Shown piece after piece: positions 10,625 to 20,769 of a DNA stretch of 64,000 nt. Made by a program: the position numbers and the translations under genes. The notes beneath the pieces are model-generated. The model was not told the origin of the DNA and searched no databases. It was given only the letters and a program-made list of their open reading frames with translations. Source of the DNA: Macrophomina tecta (Eukaryota; Ascomycota; Dothideomycetes; Botryosphaeriales; Botryosphaeriaceae); the NCBI GenBank assembly GCA_024180945.1, contig JAKSGN010000023.1, forward strand, positions 496,001 to 560,000, read 5' to 3'. How positions within the stretch are numbered: position 1 is the first letter of the stretch; every line of letters begins with the position of its first letter.

Positions 10625-11073
10625 TAGTCGAAAACGTCACATCTCCATGTCTAGTTCATAGATTTGTATGCACTCACCAAGGAGGAAGCGGAATATATCG
10701 ACCAGCTTAAGGTTAAGTTTTGGGATTTTATTACGCAGTGGTTGTTGCGATATCGCGCTGCAAATTGTGTGATTTTTGGTGAGAAACGAGGTGTCCGGAT
10801 GACTGGTGTGTCCGGATGACTGGTGAAACACGTTATAAATATGTGAAGTTTAAGGCAGTTGCTTCATCGTTGTGGTTCTGAGGCTAGCGGGGTTTTGGCT
10901 AATGGAAGCGATGGGAAAAGCTTGTGGTTTTCTATGGTGAGCTTCGCGTCATAGACATACAATTTCTCGAGTCATCCTAGGAACAAGCATAGCGCCGCAA
11001 ACATGCACTTTGGTACCGGTACCTTCAAACAAGCCATCACTCAATATAGATGGCTGACGCCAGCCCGATGTAA

Positions 11074-12493
11074 CTACTCTACACAGTGCGTCGCTCGTTC
11101 ATCGACATCCAATTCTGCCTGGTATTGGCCCCGTTCATGCATTTTCCTTTCAGCGAAACCGGTGAGCTCCGCTTCAGAAACGCGAACCGCGTCAATCTCA
11201 TTTGAATAAAGGTCTTGAAGAGACTTCCAAGCTAGATTGTCGGCACCTTGGAAACATCCGTAAATCAACTCATGAAACCAGAACTTGCCATCTTTCATAG
11301 ATGTTTGCATCAGCTCTGAAAGCTTCTCTTGCTCAATGGTCCCTTGAGAATGGTTCCTTTTATCCTCTTCTTGTTTGAGCTCGGTAAGGAACCGCTCAAA
11401 GCACTCTGTGTACCTTGCCATGTCTGATCCTTGAGGGTTTGTCCAGTTGAGAGGTTTTTGGAGTAGAAGCCATCGTGGAGGCGAATACAACAACTGGAAA
11501 GGGCCACTGTATGCCCATTCCCAATCCAAGAGTGCAACAATTTTGAGTTCCTTGGAATTATTGACAAGCATATTGCCAGGGCGCATGTCATCGCAAATCA
11601 GTTTGAAAGGCCCTCTTTCATATCGCTCTGTGACGAGTCGTGGTATGAGAGCTCTCAACTCTTTCCGAAATTGATACTTTGCACGTGCATCATTGGCATC
11701 ATCAACCGAGTTGGGCTGTTTATTTAAGTGCTCGAAGTCCTGGTCAGCGACATAAGTGAAGTATTCCGTGGTGGAGGAAAAGGTCCTTTTATTATCTAAA
11801 CTCTTCAGGTCATTTTGTGTTCAATATATGAGCTTTGGGATGAACGCAATTCTTACCCCGAACTCGGATCCCTCCATGGGCCTCAATCTCTTGTATCTTT
11901 AGGGTGAGAGGTGAAGAATTCACGGAAGTAGATCCATCAGATTGCGTGCCAAAGGATCCTATACGGGGAAAATCAAGCTTGGCGAGGTCCAACAGGAATC
12001 CAGCAATCTGTCGATAGATGATACGAAATTCTCTATCACTGATACTGTGGCTGAGCGTAAGTCCATCCTGAGGTGTTGGCGAGTCACCCCATATGTGATC
12101 TAGCGGCACGCCTTCGATGTAATCCATTATGATAAAGGGGCCGAGTCCGAGTGGGTTGTCTTCTGCAGTACCCCACGCATGAATATTCGGCACTGGTATA
12201 TTCGTCTTGTCCTTGATCAATCGCATTGCTGAAACTTCATGGGTCACTTTTGCGTCGCCATCCATAACTCTGCCAGGCATCGTGAACCTCACCATCCAGT
12301 CGACCCCGTCTGAGAAATTTACCCTGCAGCAGTAGTTGAATGAACCAAATGAACTGTCGATGAAGTTACCGGGGCAGTTCCGAAAACCAGAAATCCATGT
12401 GGTAAGTTCCAGCCCCGTAGTCCCGCGTAATCGTTGAAACCACTCATCCCACAGTTGGGCATGAGTGGACTGCACGCGTTCGTCCCAGTCCAT
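11074..12493 (-). CDS. APH-family (aminoglycoside phosphotransferase-like) kinase, two exons
   Basis: Predicted exons are complement(11857..12493) and complement(11074..11795), 452 aa. The 61-nt intron has a GTAAGA donor and TTTAG acceptor and joins GGIRVR to DNKRTFSSTTEYFTYV. N-lobe features are CCRVNFSDGVDWMVRFTMPG and the hinge GPFIIMDYIEGVPLDHIWG. The catalytic loop is LICDDMRPGNMLVN, with Asp and Asn in the expected places although the usual HGD reads CDD. The metal-binding block is ALLDWEWAYSGPFQL. Together these define the large fungal PF01636-type family of unknown substrate; it is not evidence of drug resistance. I chose the ATG at 12493 (MDWDERVQS) because upstream residues are low-complexity His/Pro from a C-rich tract. 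Confidence 0.82.
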
Positions 12494-12556
12494 GATGGAA
12501 AATTTGACGTTTCTGATGGTGAATAACGGTGAAGTAACAAGGGGAAGAGAGAGAGA

Positions 12557-12576
12557 GGGGGGGTGGGGGTGGGGGT
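12557..12576 (+). repeat. G-run tract with quadruplex potential
   Basis: Three or more runs of at least five G separated by single T, next to a GA repeat. It lies about 65 bp upstream of the kinase start codon; the coding strand is C-rich there. Confidence 0.6.
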
Positions 12577-12652
12577 GTTGAAGACAGTGGGGTAAAGAGG
12601 AGACGTGAAGCCAGCTCACCTCCGGAAATTTGTCATGTATCTTTATCGGCAA

Positions 12653-13201
12653 TTTATTAATCCGGACCCTTCCGTTCGATGCCTAACACGTTAGGCGTGT
12701 AGACATGAGTGCACATTGTCAGCGCTCACATGCATTCTATGCAGTGTGATTTGATCTTATGAAAATAGCCTGTCTCATCACCCGTCGGCGCCCGCCACCG
12801 CAACCGCCAACGTATCCGCTAACACGTGATATCCGCTTTATCATATCTTACCTAATGGCTGAAACTGTCAACACTGTCAAAGGCTAAACCTCAGGACGAT
12901 GGTTGAAGGTTTTATTGCACTACGTATGTTTAGCTAAACCTTAAGAAGAGAAAAGAAAAAAGAAGAAGAGAAAGAAGAAGAGAAAGGACTTTATATGCAT
13001 TGAGGTATCCTTGTCATGTGATGGTCGACGCATTCTGTAAGGCTTTCCCTGAGGCTCCAGACTCTAACAGCATGTAGCCAAGGTTTTAGAGCATTTCCTA
13101 GCTGTTGAACAGTGGCGGAAGAAGTGTCAACTGCTGGCTCCTTGAATTGAGACCATCTAAGCCAGCTAAATACCTAATGCCTTGGAAGTATATCATGATT
13201 A
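12653..13201. other. Gene-free stretch with purine tract
   Basis: No supported gene. A purine-only tract (AGAAGAGAAAAG type) spans about 12943-12987. Confidence 0.5.
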
Positions 13202-13608
13202 ACGTGTTTCACCAGTGAGCTGCGCAACCCAGTGAGCTGCGCACCGCGTTTCTCACCAAAAATCGTAAATTTGGCAGCACAGCATCTCCACAACCACTAG
13301 ATAACAACTTCTAAAACTCTACGGATAAGTTCGCACACATATTCCACTATTCCCCTCTTAAATTTATAAGAATGCGTCAAGTGGCCATGGAGATATGTAA
13401 TTTCGGACCCCAAAATCTGCTCCAATTCTTGCATGTCAACACTCACCCTGTCAATCACTCTAAAATAAAGAAAGAGAAAACATTGAACGTATAAAAGCTT
13501 AATAATGGAATTTTGGCAGTTTTTATTAGTTGACTGTGGAGATATCGTGCTGCCAAATGTACGATTTTTGGTGAGAAACGCGGTGCGCAGCTCACTGGTG
13601 AAACACGT
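13202..13608. mobile_element. MITE of the ACGTGTTTCACC family, 407 bp
   Basis: The left end ACGTGTTTCACCAGTGAGCT and right end AGCTCACTGGTGAAACACGT are inverted repeats that extend through TTTCTCACCAAAAATCGTA, about 80 bp. TA flanks both ends (13200-13201 and 13609-13610). There is no coding capacity, so it would have been mobilised in trans by a pogo-type transposase. Confidence 0.88.
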
Positions 13609-13611
13609 TAG

Positions 13612-13690
13612 TTGCAAATAGTCTCTAGTTACTCAAGAATTCAGTCATTGATTCACTCATTATGATTGACTCACCCATTTTGTTTCATCA
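13612..13690. repeat. 78-bp repeat, inverted copy at 25784-25861
   Basis: Begins right beside the MITE's TA. It is almost identical to the reverse complement of 25784-25861, sharing for example AGTCTCTAGTTACTCAAGAA. Confidence 0.8.
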
Positions 13691-14285
13691 CTTTCTCTAC
13701 TTTTCCTCCTTCCTCTTCTTCTTTTCCTTTCCTTAGGTTCTAGCAAAACGTAGGTAGCGCAATAAACCTTCCAGCTATCATCCTAAGTTTGAGCCTTGAC
13801 AAATGGGATGGTAATGGGGTGATGGATCATTCGAACTCTAGCTTGAGTTGTGCTTGATAGTAGCACAAAGGTTACCCAAGGCATATAATCCGAGAGAGAA
13901 GAGACGACTGCGTAATTAACGGTGTGAAAAGGAATACTAGCTTAACAGGAGTAAAATAAGAGTGTTAGTTGACACTGCCTCCTGCAGCAGCAATTTATTC
14001 TTAGTACGCCTGAAATATCTTCTCGGCTCGCTGCAAAAGCCCTTGCACAAGTTTCTCGCGAGATCACTTTCAATTTTATCTGGGCACAAGTCCATGATGC
14101 GTTAGTAATACTGTGACTGGTATGGTCCCCGAAGTTTCAAAGCATCTGTTATTGCAAGCCAGGCAAGAGGTGCCAGAGAGCTTATAAGTCGTGCGGATTA
14201 GCTGTTTCTTGCGCTTTACCATATGTTCCAGATGGAACAGAAGGCCAATCGTTGGCTGATCAATGCCTGACTTTTTTAAGCTTTC
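13691..14285. other. Gene-free stretch
   Basis: No supported gene; short open frames only. Confidence 0.45.
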
Positions 14286-14423
14286 TGTCAAACATTAAGC
14301 GTTACAGGACTATCCGCGGCTTACTAGCCCGACACTGTAGTATAAAGGGGATCCTTCCCTACCACTCGTTACACTCTTCAGTAGCATCGTCAATTCATTC
14401 TCTACTCATTACAAAGTCTTACA
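14286..14423 (+). mobile_element. Solo LTR, TGTCAAACATTA family, exact TSD
   Basis: 138 bp starting TGTCAAACATTAAGCG and ending AAAGTCTTACA, flanked by exact CTTTC duplications (14281-14285 and 14424-14428). A near-identical inverted copy is at 46744-46880. Confidence 0.88.
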
Positions 14424-15096
14424 CTTTCTGTATACCTCGGTTGTAGTGTCAGATATCTATAGCGGTGCGCTGCTCGGTGGCGTGTTGTGCATGAAGATAA
14501 GATACAAACCCAATTAAGAAAGTGCGAAATCTAAAAGATACAGCGGCGGACGCCGCCGGGCGAGGAGATAGAGAATGGATGGGCTGAGAAGAGGGTGAAG
14601 AGTGGGGAAAGCGGGGAAAGTCGGGAAAGTCTACGGTTACGGCAAGATGCAGATAGGCATGCATACTGTTAGCGCTTACGTGCTAAGCGGCGCAATGAGG
14701 CCCCTCATAGAAATTACCTAAGGTGGAGAGGCGGAAAAGTTGGGAAGGAGGGGAGAGTAGGGAAAGTTGGAAAGGTTTACGATTGCAGGGGCATAACAGG
14801 ATCATGACAGGGGAATGCAAGTGCAAATGCAGATGCGGTTGCAGGTGCGAGTGCAGCTTATCGCGAGATGTGATGAATCCTCCAATAGAACAGCCCAAGT
14901 GAAACAAGAGCGGGGAAGTTGGAAAGTTAGGAAGCCGTGAAGAGTAAGGAAGGCTGGGAAGGTCTGCGGTTAAAAATAATACCCTACTTTATATATATAT
15001 CTGCTGGTCTGTCTCCACTTTGTCATCCACTCTTCATCTCCACTTCTCATTCTCCATTCTGGTTTAGACACGAGACGCGTCATCGAAGATTCAGTC
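14424..15096. other. Gene-free stretch and upstream region of the 15097 gene
   Basis: No supported gene. G/A-rich repeats of GGGAAAGT type occur between 14600 and 14960. A pyrimidine-rich leader with TATATATAT (about 14990-14998) lies upstream of 15097. Confidence 0.4.
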
Positions 15097-15693
15097 ATGT
15101 CCAGCGACACCAACAACACTACTTCCACCGGCGGTAACAACACTGGCGCAGGTCAACAAGGCAACGTTGGCGCCGGTCAGCAAAGTAACACTGGAGCTAG
15201 TCGAACCACAGGTGCATCCAACACCGCTGGGCCGCTCCTTACCGATCAACAACGTGCCGATAGAGACGCTGTTAACAAAGGCTTAGCCGACGAAACCACT
15301 AAAGAGCTGTTGTTGAAACAAGGAAATTCCTCTCAAGAACGCCGAAGGCGACAGCAGTGTGAGTGACTAAAGTCTATTCTTACTTTCTCTTAACAATGAT
15401 AACAATACATACTAGAAAGTATTAAATTGTGTTGGAATGTGTGTAGATGCGGATTTCAACAAGTAGGATTGGCACGCCATGAAGAGGGGGAGACCTGGGA
15501 GGCTCTCCTTACACTAGCTAAGGCTAGTGTTGACGCTAAAAATAGCGTACAATGTGTAACGACGGGCCGCCTTCTACCTGACTTTGAAATCGTCGGGCAA
15601 GTGAGAAATGTTGAAGGGTTTACGATGATGATGATTCATGTACCCCGTCGGCTTCAGCAGATCATAGGCACAAGAAACGCTATTCTACGCTAA
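15097..15693 (+). CDS. Small unknown protein with Gly/Asn/Gln-rich N-terminus
   Basis: Exon 1 starts MSSDTNNTTSTGGNNTGAG and includes direct GAGQQ(G/S)N repeats, then a charged stretch (LTDQQRADRDAVNKGLADE, ending QERRRRQQ). A donor follows at 15357 or 15359 and an acceptor TGTGTAG ends at 15446. Using the GTGTGA donor at 15357 joins in frame to a second exon reading FQQVGLARHEEGETWEALL and ending at 15693, about 168 aa. Using the stronger GTGAGT donor at 15359 gives YADFNK and a stop, a product of 93 aa. I cannot decide between them. There is no signal peptide or membrane segment and I do not recognise the family. Confidence 0.45.
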
Positions 15694-15889
15694 GCTACAT
15701 TAGGATCCCGGTTAATTCGAAGCCCGGCACACTGCGACCAAAGAAACCAGTCCTCCTTCCTGTCCGACAATCTGAAAATAGACGGATAAAAGCACTAATA
15801 GATAAAGGTAAACAAAGCGTGAGGAATAGAAGGAAGGAAATATGAAAGTAGAGCTATCCTTCATGCACCCCTCGTACCATCCCTTCGAG

Positions 15890-16735
15890 ACCACTTCCAG
15901 CGTGCTGTCAGTCCCTGTAGCGGCGTGACGGCTGGTTGGAGAAGGGATTGCTTTGCTCAGAGAAGGATTAAGCTCTCATTCTCTAGTTGCTACCAGTTTT
16001 CCAGTAGACAGAGCAACTACTGCTGTTGCTTTAACTGCGCGCATGTCTGCCCACCACTTCTCCGGCGGCCCATCTGCATACCTACCGTCTGGCTTTCTCG
16101 TGCCCGACCATCCGCCTAGCATGAGCGCGAGATCACCGAATCTACTTCCCAGGTCAATCTGTAATCTAGTGCGTAGATCCATCCAACGCGGACACTCCAA
16201 AAGGAAGTGCTTGACTGTTTCCCTCTCTGCTCCGCAGTTACACGAGGGCTCCTCTGCTCGCTTGATCTTATATAGCGGTTCGTTTAGGATCGCGTTTGAC
16301 GTCCTTACCTGTGTAATTTCCGCTGTTTCTTTGTAATTTAGTTGGTCATAGAGCTTCTTGGTGTGGAAGTGCGCCAACGCGCGATCGAGCTTTCGGATCG
16401 ACTCGCCACCCTTGGACGCTTCGAATGTTTTCCTCCACTGTCTCAAGGTAATTTCCTTACACCGAGACAGTGCTAACGGCCATAGTAGATTGCCTGCAGG
16501 AGGTTCTTGGTTGCTCTTCGTGGCTTGTAGTGCCAAGCTATGCGCCTTCTCGCTCCCTACAATCCCTTCGCGCGCTGGCACCCACCTGAACTCGACGGGC
16601 GGTCCCTTGCTGCATCTGGTCTGGTCTAATAGGCGGATAATGCTTCTGATAATTTCCAGACGCAGCATTTGTCGCGGCCTGCGGAGGAGATGAATGGTAG
16701 TCTTGCTGTCACTGTAGATGGCGTGTTTTACAATG
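15890..16735 (-). mobile_element. LINE 3' fragment: RNase H and C-terminal Cys motif
   Basis: The minus strand reads KHAIYSDSKTTIHLLRR (RNase H DSK motif), then VEFRWVPAREGIVGSEKAHS, the usual W-P-x-H-x-G-x-x-N-E-x-A-D-like region in degenerate form. It continues with the C-terminal zinc-like motif CNCGAERETVKHFLLECPRW and stops at 15976. This is the 3' end of a Tad/I-type element, possibly the same family as the fragment at 1-1003. It is 5'-truncated near 16735. Confidence 0.8.
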
Positions 16736-17136
16736 GTATAAAGCTTGATTGGTGTTGTTTAAGGTTCTGCTTGCGGTTTTCTAGAGTTTACACGTGATGT
16801 CTGTTTGCAACAAGTGATCGTACGTGATTGAAAGGCTGCAGGTAGGGCCATAAGGCACAGAGCCTGCCACTATCGATAGTACGAGTCACTCTCTACATAC
16901 TGCAAACTGCATATTGAATTTCAAACCAATTACTTGCTTCTGTAAGCGGGAATTATTCAATCTTTTTGCTCAGTGTTCGAGCATGGCATCATCAATTACA
17001 AATAACCGGGATGACGCAGAAGGGGAGTTTGACCAGCCCTAGCTCGAGCCATCCAGAATCATCACCAGAGACTGTTTTGCACAGAAACGCAGTCCTCTGC
17101 ACCAAGTCGCGCAGCTCTTGCTTCGGGCCTCCGCGC
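16736..17136. other. Gene-free stretch
   Basis: No supported gene between the LINE fragment and the end of the J-domain gene. Confidence 0.45.
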
Positions 17137-17663
17137 TCAATCCGGGAGACCTATCTTCAAAACTGTAGCCATGCAGACCCCAAACAACTCCATAGCATCC
17201 ATGTGCTTTTGCCAGCCGATGTTCCAGTGCGCACGTGCCCTCTCATGCTCTTTTACGCTGCGCATATAGCTGTCGAACTGCCCGCTCCTTGTATCGCTCA
17301 TAGCACCCAACACGTTCGCTGGTGTTCCCATCGCACCTGTCTCGTGCTGCCGCACCGCGAAATGCTGAAACATCTGCGAGTCGAACTTTTGAAACTCTCA
17401 GATGTGAGCTGCTACCTCTCGCAAATATTCTCTCCAAGCACGCATGGTGAGACTCTGCGGCAATTCCGGGGCCTTGGGCTCCTCGGGAAGGTGGAGAGGA
17501 GCTGGCTCCGCAGACCTTAATGGATGCGACGCACCTGGGCGAGCTTCGAGCGGAGGATTGTGTGGGAGGTCGTTCAGGTCTCGCAGACCCTCCTGTGGCG
17601 TCGATGCGCACGGTGCGGATTCCTTGAATTCTAGTCTGCAATCACGGTCCTGAGCCTGATCCG

Positions 17664-17702
<39 letters not shown>

Positions 17703-19766
17703 TTCGATCCTGTTCTCTGAGAACGTCGTGAGCATGCGAGGCAGGAGTGAGCGCAACTTCCGGACACTGAGTTCCATTTGTTTGCGTAGCAGGTGGAGTG
17801 GGATCAATGTCCATCGCGCTTCCATCGGTAGAAGCCGCCTCGTTGGCGCTCACAACGCTCTCGCTACTCTCTTCATCAGCATCGACTACACTTGCCTGAT
17901 ATGGCTTAGCATTAGCTCCATTGTCGCGCGACTTCGACGGTTTTCTGCCCTGCATCGGCGGTGGGTCTCTCGCAGGAGATGAAATCTCGGGCGACACCTC
18001 AGCGGGGAGCACAAAGTTCGGGTCCTTGAACGCCATGGCACATCCCTCCGAGGAAGACTTGGCTGCTCCTGGAGTTTGAGGCGACAGAGCGCCAGCCGAA
18101 GGCGTGGCCGTGGGCCGCTCGGTCGACTGAGGCGAAGGATGAGGCATCTGGGCGGTACTGACGAAGGCAAAATCCTGGCTACTGTTCTCCCTTGGGCTTG
18201 GCGGTCTGCTTGGCGACTTCTTCGCGCAGTCGCCTATAGGAGGCATCGAGCTCGTAGAGTAATCTGGCTTGCCTTGCGACTTGCCACACCGTTCGGCAGG
18301 TGAGGATCCCGTGTGAATGTTCCCCGTGATGTTGCTGTCGGGCCGGTTGGAATTCGGCGGAGCGAAGGTATCGGTTTCGACCGGAAAGGTAAAGCTGATG
18401 AAGTTTGTCAGCACTTGAGTTGCGATGATGTTAAATGCATAGCAAATGGTAGAAAATGTGTTCGTCGCACTACGTTTGAGAACGCTGTCTGCAAAAATTT
18501 GCTGAATATTCTCATTCTGACGCGGTGGCAAAGTGGACAGAAACGCTCCGTATTGATGCGGGGGGTCTTGGAGGTGCTACAGGGCTGCTGAGGAATGAAA
18601 TGGCCGTACGTTGATGATTTGTTCTTCTGGCCCGTACCGCTATTGGTAACGTTGCCTTCAGGTTTATACCTAGTGCTGTTCTGAGTGGCATTACCGTTGC
18701 CACCCGTCTCTCCCTGCTGGCCAGGCTGAGCTGCCTTCTGACTTGGTCCTGGCGGCTCATCCTCCTCACTGGAGCTGTAAATCGAGAAGGGGCAGGTGTA
18801 ATTGCCCTTGTGCCTAGGCGGACTAGCGCTGTGGCGAGGAGAACCAGATGCTCCGTGTAAACCGGCGCCCGTCGCATTCTGTTCCCTGTGGGCTGAGCTT
18901 CGCTGGGTCGCCGAGCGCCTCACCGGATAGACAGAGATTCTCTCTCCACCAGCGGCATGGTATGGCGTTCTCGTGCGCATGCCCTCTGGGAAAGCTGGCT
19001 CTTTCTGAAGCTGCTCCCTGCACTGCTTGAGCGGGTCTACTGGCGGCTGATGTGCTCCAGCCGGATTTGTTGTACCTGCATCACGGGGCGGAGGCGGGGT
19101 AGGCCTGCCATAGTTGGAGGTTTTGAGGTATGAGGATGTGCTCGCTGCCGGCGGCTCGTCCGCTCCGGGTGTGGTAGGGTCGAAGCCGCCTTCCTTGCGT
19201 GTCCTCGTGCTGTGGCTGCGGTTGACGCCAGCTTTCTGCTGCTCATTCGCGAACTCCCACGCGGACTTGGCCCTCCAGTGTGAGGATCCTGCCTGGCCTG
19301 TGGGAGTTGTGTGGGCGCCAGGCTTGCCCTTCATACTCTGCCACCCAGTGAAAACATTGGCGTTCCGATCACCCGAGTTATTGCCTCTTCTCTGAGTCGG
19401 CGGCGGCTTCGGGAAATTGGTGAAAGGGCTATTGCCGCCGGCACGACGACGAGGAGGACGAAAGTCATATGGAGCTTGGTATGGGTTTCCACGCGGAGCA
19501 GGATTTCCGGGCGTGTAAGCGGCAGTGAAGCCTCTCTTTCTGCGCTCGAGGTCGTATTTTGTGCGTTCCACGGGGTCACTAAGGACCTCGTGTGCGGCTT
19601 GGATGGCTTGAAACCTTGGCTTGCATTCTGCTTCCCTGCCTAGGTTCCGGTCGGGGTGCCATATGCGGGCAAGCTTGCGGTACTGCTCACGGATCGCTAC
19701 ATCGTCAGCGTCTGGAGCGAGCCCGAGGTCAGCGTAGTAATTGTGGTTCAAATCGGCATTTACCAT
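17137..19766 (-). pseudogene. Long fungal J-domain (DnaJ/Hsp40-like) gene, broken by a frameshift and a stop
   Basis: The protein starts at 19766 with a J domain at residues about 8-72: NYYADLGLAPDADDVAIREQ, then the HPD motif in ARIWHPDRN and KYDLERRKRG. A long disordered Pro/Ser/Thr region follows. Near 18560 a C-run (ACCCCCCGC) ends one frame; adding one base lets it continue as HQYGAFLSTLPPRQNENIQQ into the second open frame (18531-17398). That frame ends in WREYLREVAAHI at a TGA (17398-17400). The same frame continues open as EFQKFDSQMFQHFAVRQHE to a stop at 17137. Full length would be about 870 aa, typical of this Dothideomycete J-protein class. J domains stimulate Hsp70 ATPase. The breaks may be real decay, or the C-run may be an assembly error. 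Confidence 0.72.
17664..17702. repeat. Hexanucleotide GAGCCT tandem repeat
   Basis: About six GAGCCT units encode an (Ala-Gln)n stretch in the J-domain gene. Confidence 0.85.
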
Positions 19767-20118
19767 GGTGGCATATGTTCTGATCAGTGGTGTTCACACA
19801 ACAACAGCGTTGTGGTTATAAGAAAGGTCTGCGGGAAAAAAGAGGCTGACTGGGCGGACGACGCGAACAGCAACCAAGCAGGTGGGTGAGCTCGTAAGCA
19901 GGAAGTAAGGTGAGCGAAAGTAAGTGTTCGTAATTTGGCAAAAACCGTGATCAAGCAAGAGAGAAGCGAGTATCTCCCTCTCCAGTGGTTTCCGTTTCCC
20001 TGAAATCGTGCTGAACAGTGACCATTATTGGTAGGGGAGAGATTGGACAGCATTAGAATAAAAACATAGTGCTCGATGACATGACCAGCAGTCACATAAC
20101 TTTCGCTGAATTCTTGTA

Positions 20119-20370
20119 CAGTCACCTACAGAAAGTCAATGGCCACCTGGTCAGTGCGCCAACATCGTCCCCAAAATACAGGACTTACTATAGCACCGAA
20201 AGCACTCTAATTTACCCAAGATTGGTCGATAGTATATCGCATGTACATATTTTACATACTCTGCGTTTTTTAGACGGCGACAAGTGCCTGTGATGTCATA
20301 CCGGCCGTGAGAAAGTAAGAAGGATGTTGGCGCACGAGCCAGGTGGCCATTGACTTCTTGTAGGTGGCTG
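20119..20370. mobile_element. MITE, CAGTCACC...GGTGGCTG, 252 bp, copy 1
   Basis: TIRs CAGTCACCTACAGAAAGTCA and the inverse ending GGTGGCTG, about 35 bp, also include AATGGCCACCTGG. TA flanks both sides (20117-20118 and 20371-20372). A second, about 95 percent similar copy lies at 40624-40877. No coding capacity. Confidence 0.85.
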
Positions 20371-20484
20371 TACTCTTAAATTACCTAAATATTTTAGCGA
20401 ATCTCATACAGCGCGGAACGAATTTGGAGCACCTGCAGGAAGACTAAACGAAGTTCAGGCTAACTTAGATGTCGATTAAGGTGA

Positions 20485-20631
20485 TGTTGGAATACGGCTA
20501 TATGCGAACGCATAGATATGTCCCAAAGTAGTTAGCCTAGTTCCTGAGGATAGGGGACGGCTCCCAAGCCTTTCCCCCTCCTAATTCATGCCACTCCTCG
20601 GCCAACGACTGCGCCCCAGCCCAATCTAACA
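20485..20631 (+). mobile_element. Solo LTR, TGTTGGAATAYGGCT family, copy 1 (147 bp)
   Basis: Starts TGTTGGAATACGGCT and ends CCCAATCTAACA. Flanks are GGTGA (20480-20484) and GATGA (20632-20636), a duplication with one transition. Other copies: 48301-48447 and, inverted, 51770-51913 and 53430-53575. It ends 138 bp before the RING-patatin start codon. Confidence 0.85.
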
Positions 20632-20769
20632 GATGACTTTTCATATAATTCCGTTCTTCAAAAGTTTTGTAATACGAGTGCAATATTGTCTTTGTAAGCC
20701 GCTCTGCACTAGTTATTTCTACCCGGATGCTCCCATCGAACAAGCTATCAACCGAAAACTGCACATTCA

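Larger units (their letters stand above)
8552..10832. mobile_element. Outer TIR element (ACGTGTTTCACC termini) interrupted by a pogo element
   Basis: The left end ACGTGTTTCACCAGTCATCC (8552) and the right end GGATGACTGGTGAAACACGT (ending 10832) form terminal inverted repeats. These extend through TTTCTCACCAAAAATCACAC, about 85 bp in all, and TA duplications flank them (8550-8551 and 10833-10834). Without the inserted inner element (8769-10624) the outer element is only about 425 bp and non-autonomous. Its termini match those of the MITE at 13202-13608 and the left terminus at 59869. It therefore belongs to the Tc1/mariner-pogo superfamily. Confidence 0.85.

Noticed and set aside
11074..12493. 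Antibiotic-resistance aminoglycoside kinase
   Set aside because: The fold family is APH, but this fungal subgroup is broad and its substrates are unknown; resistance is not supported.
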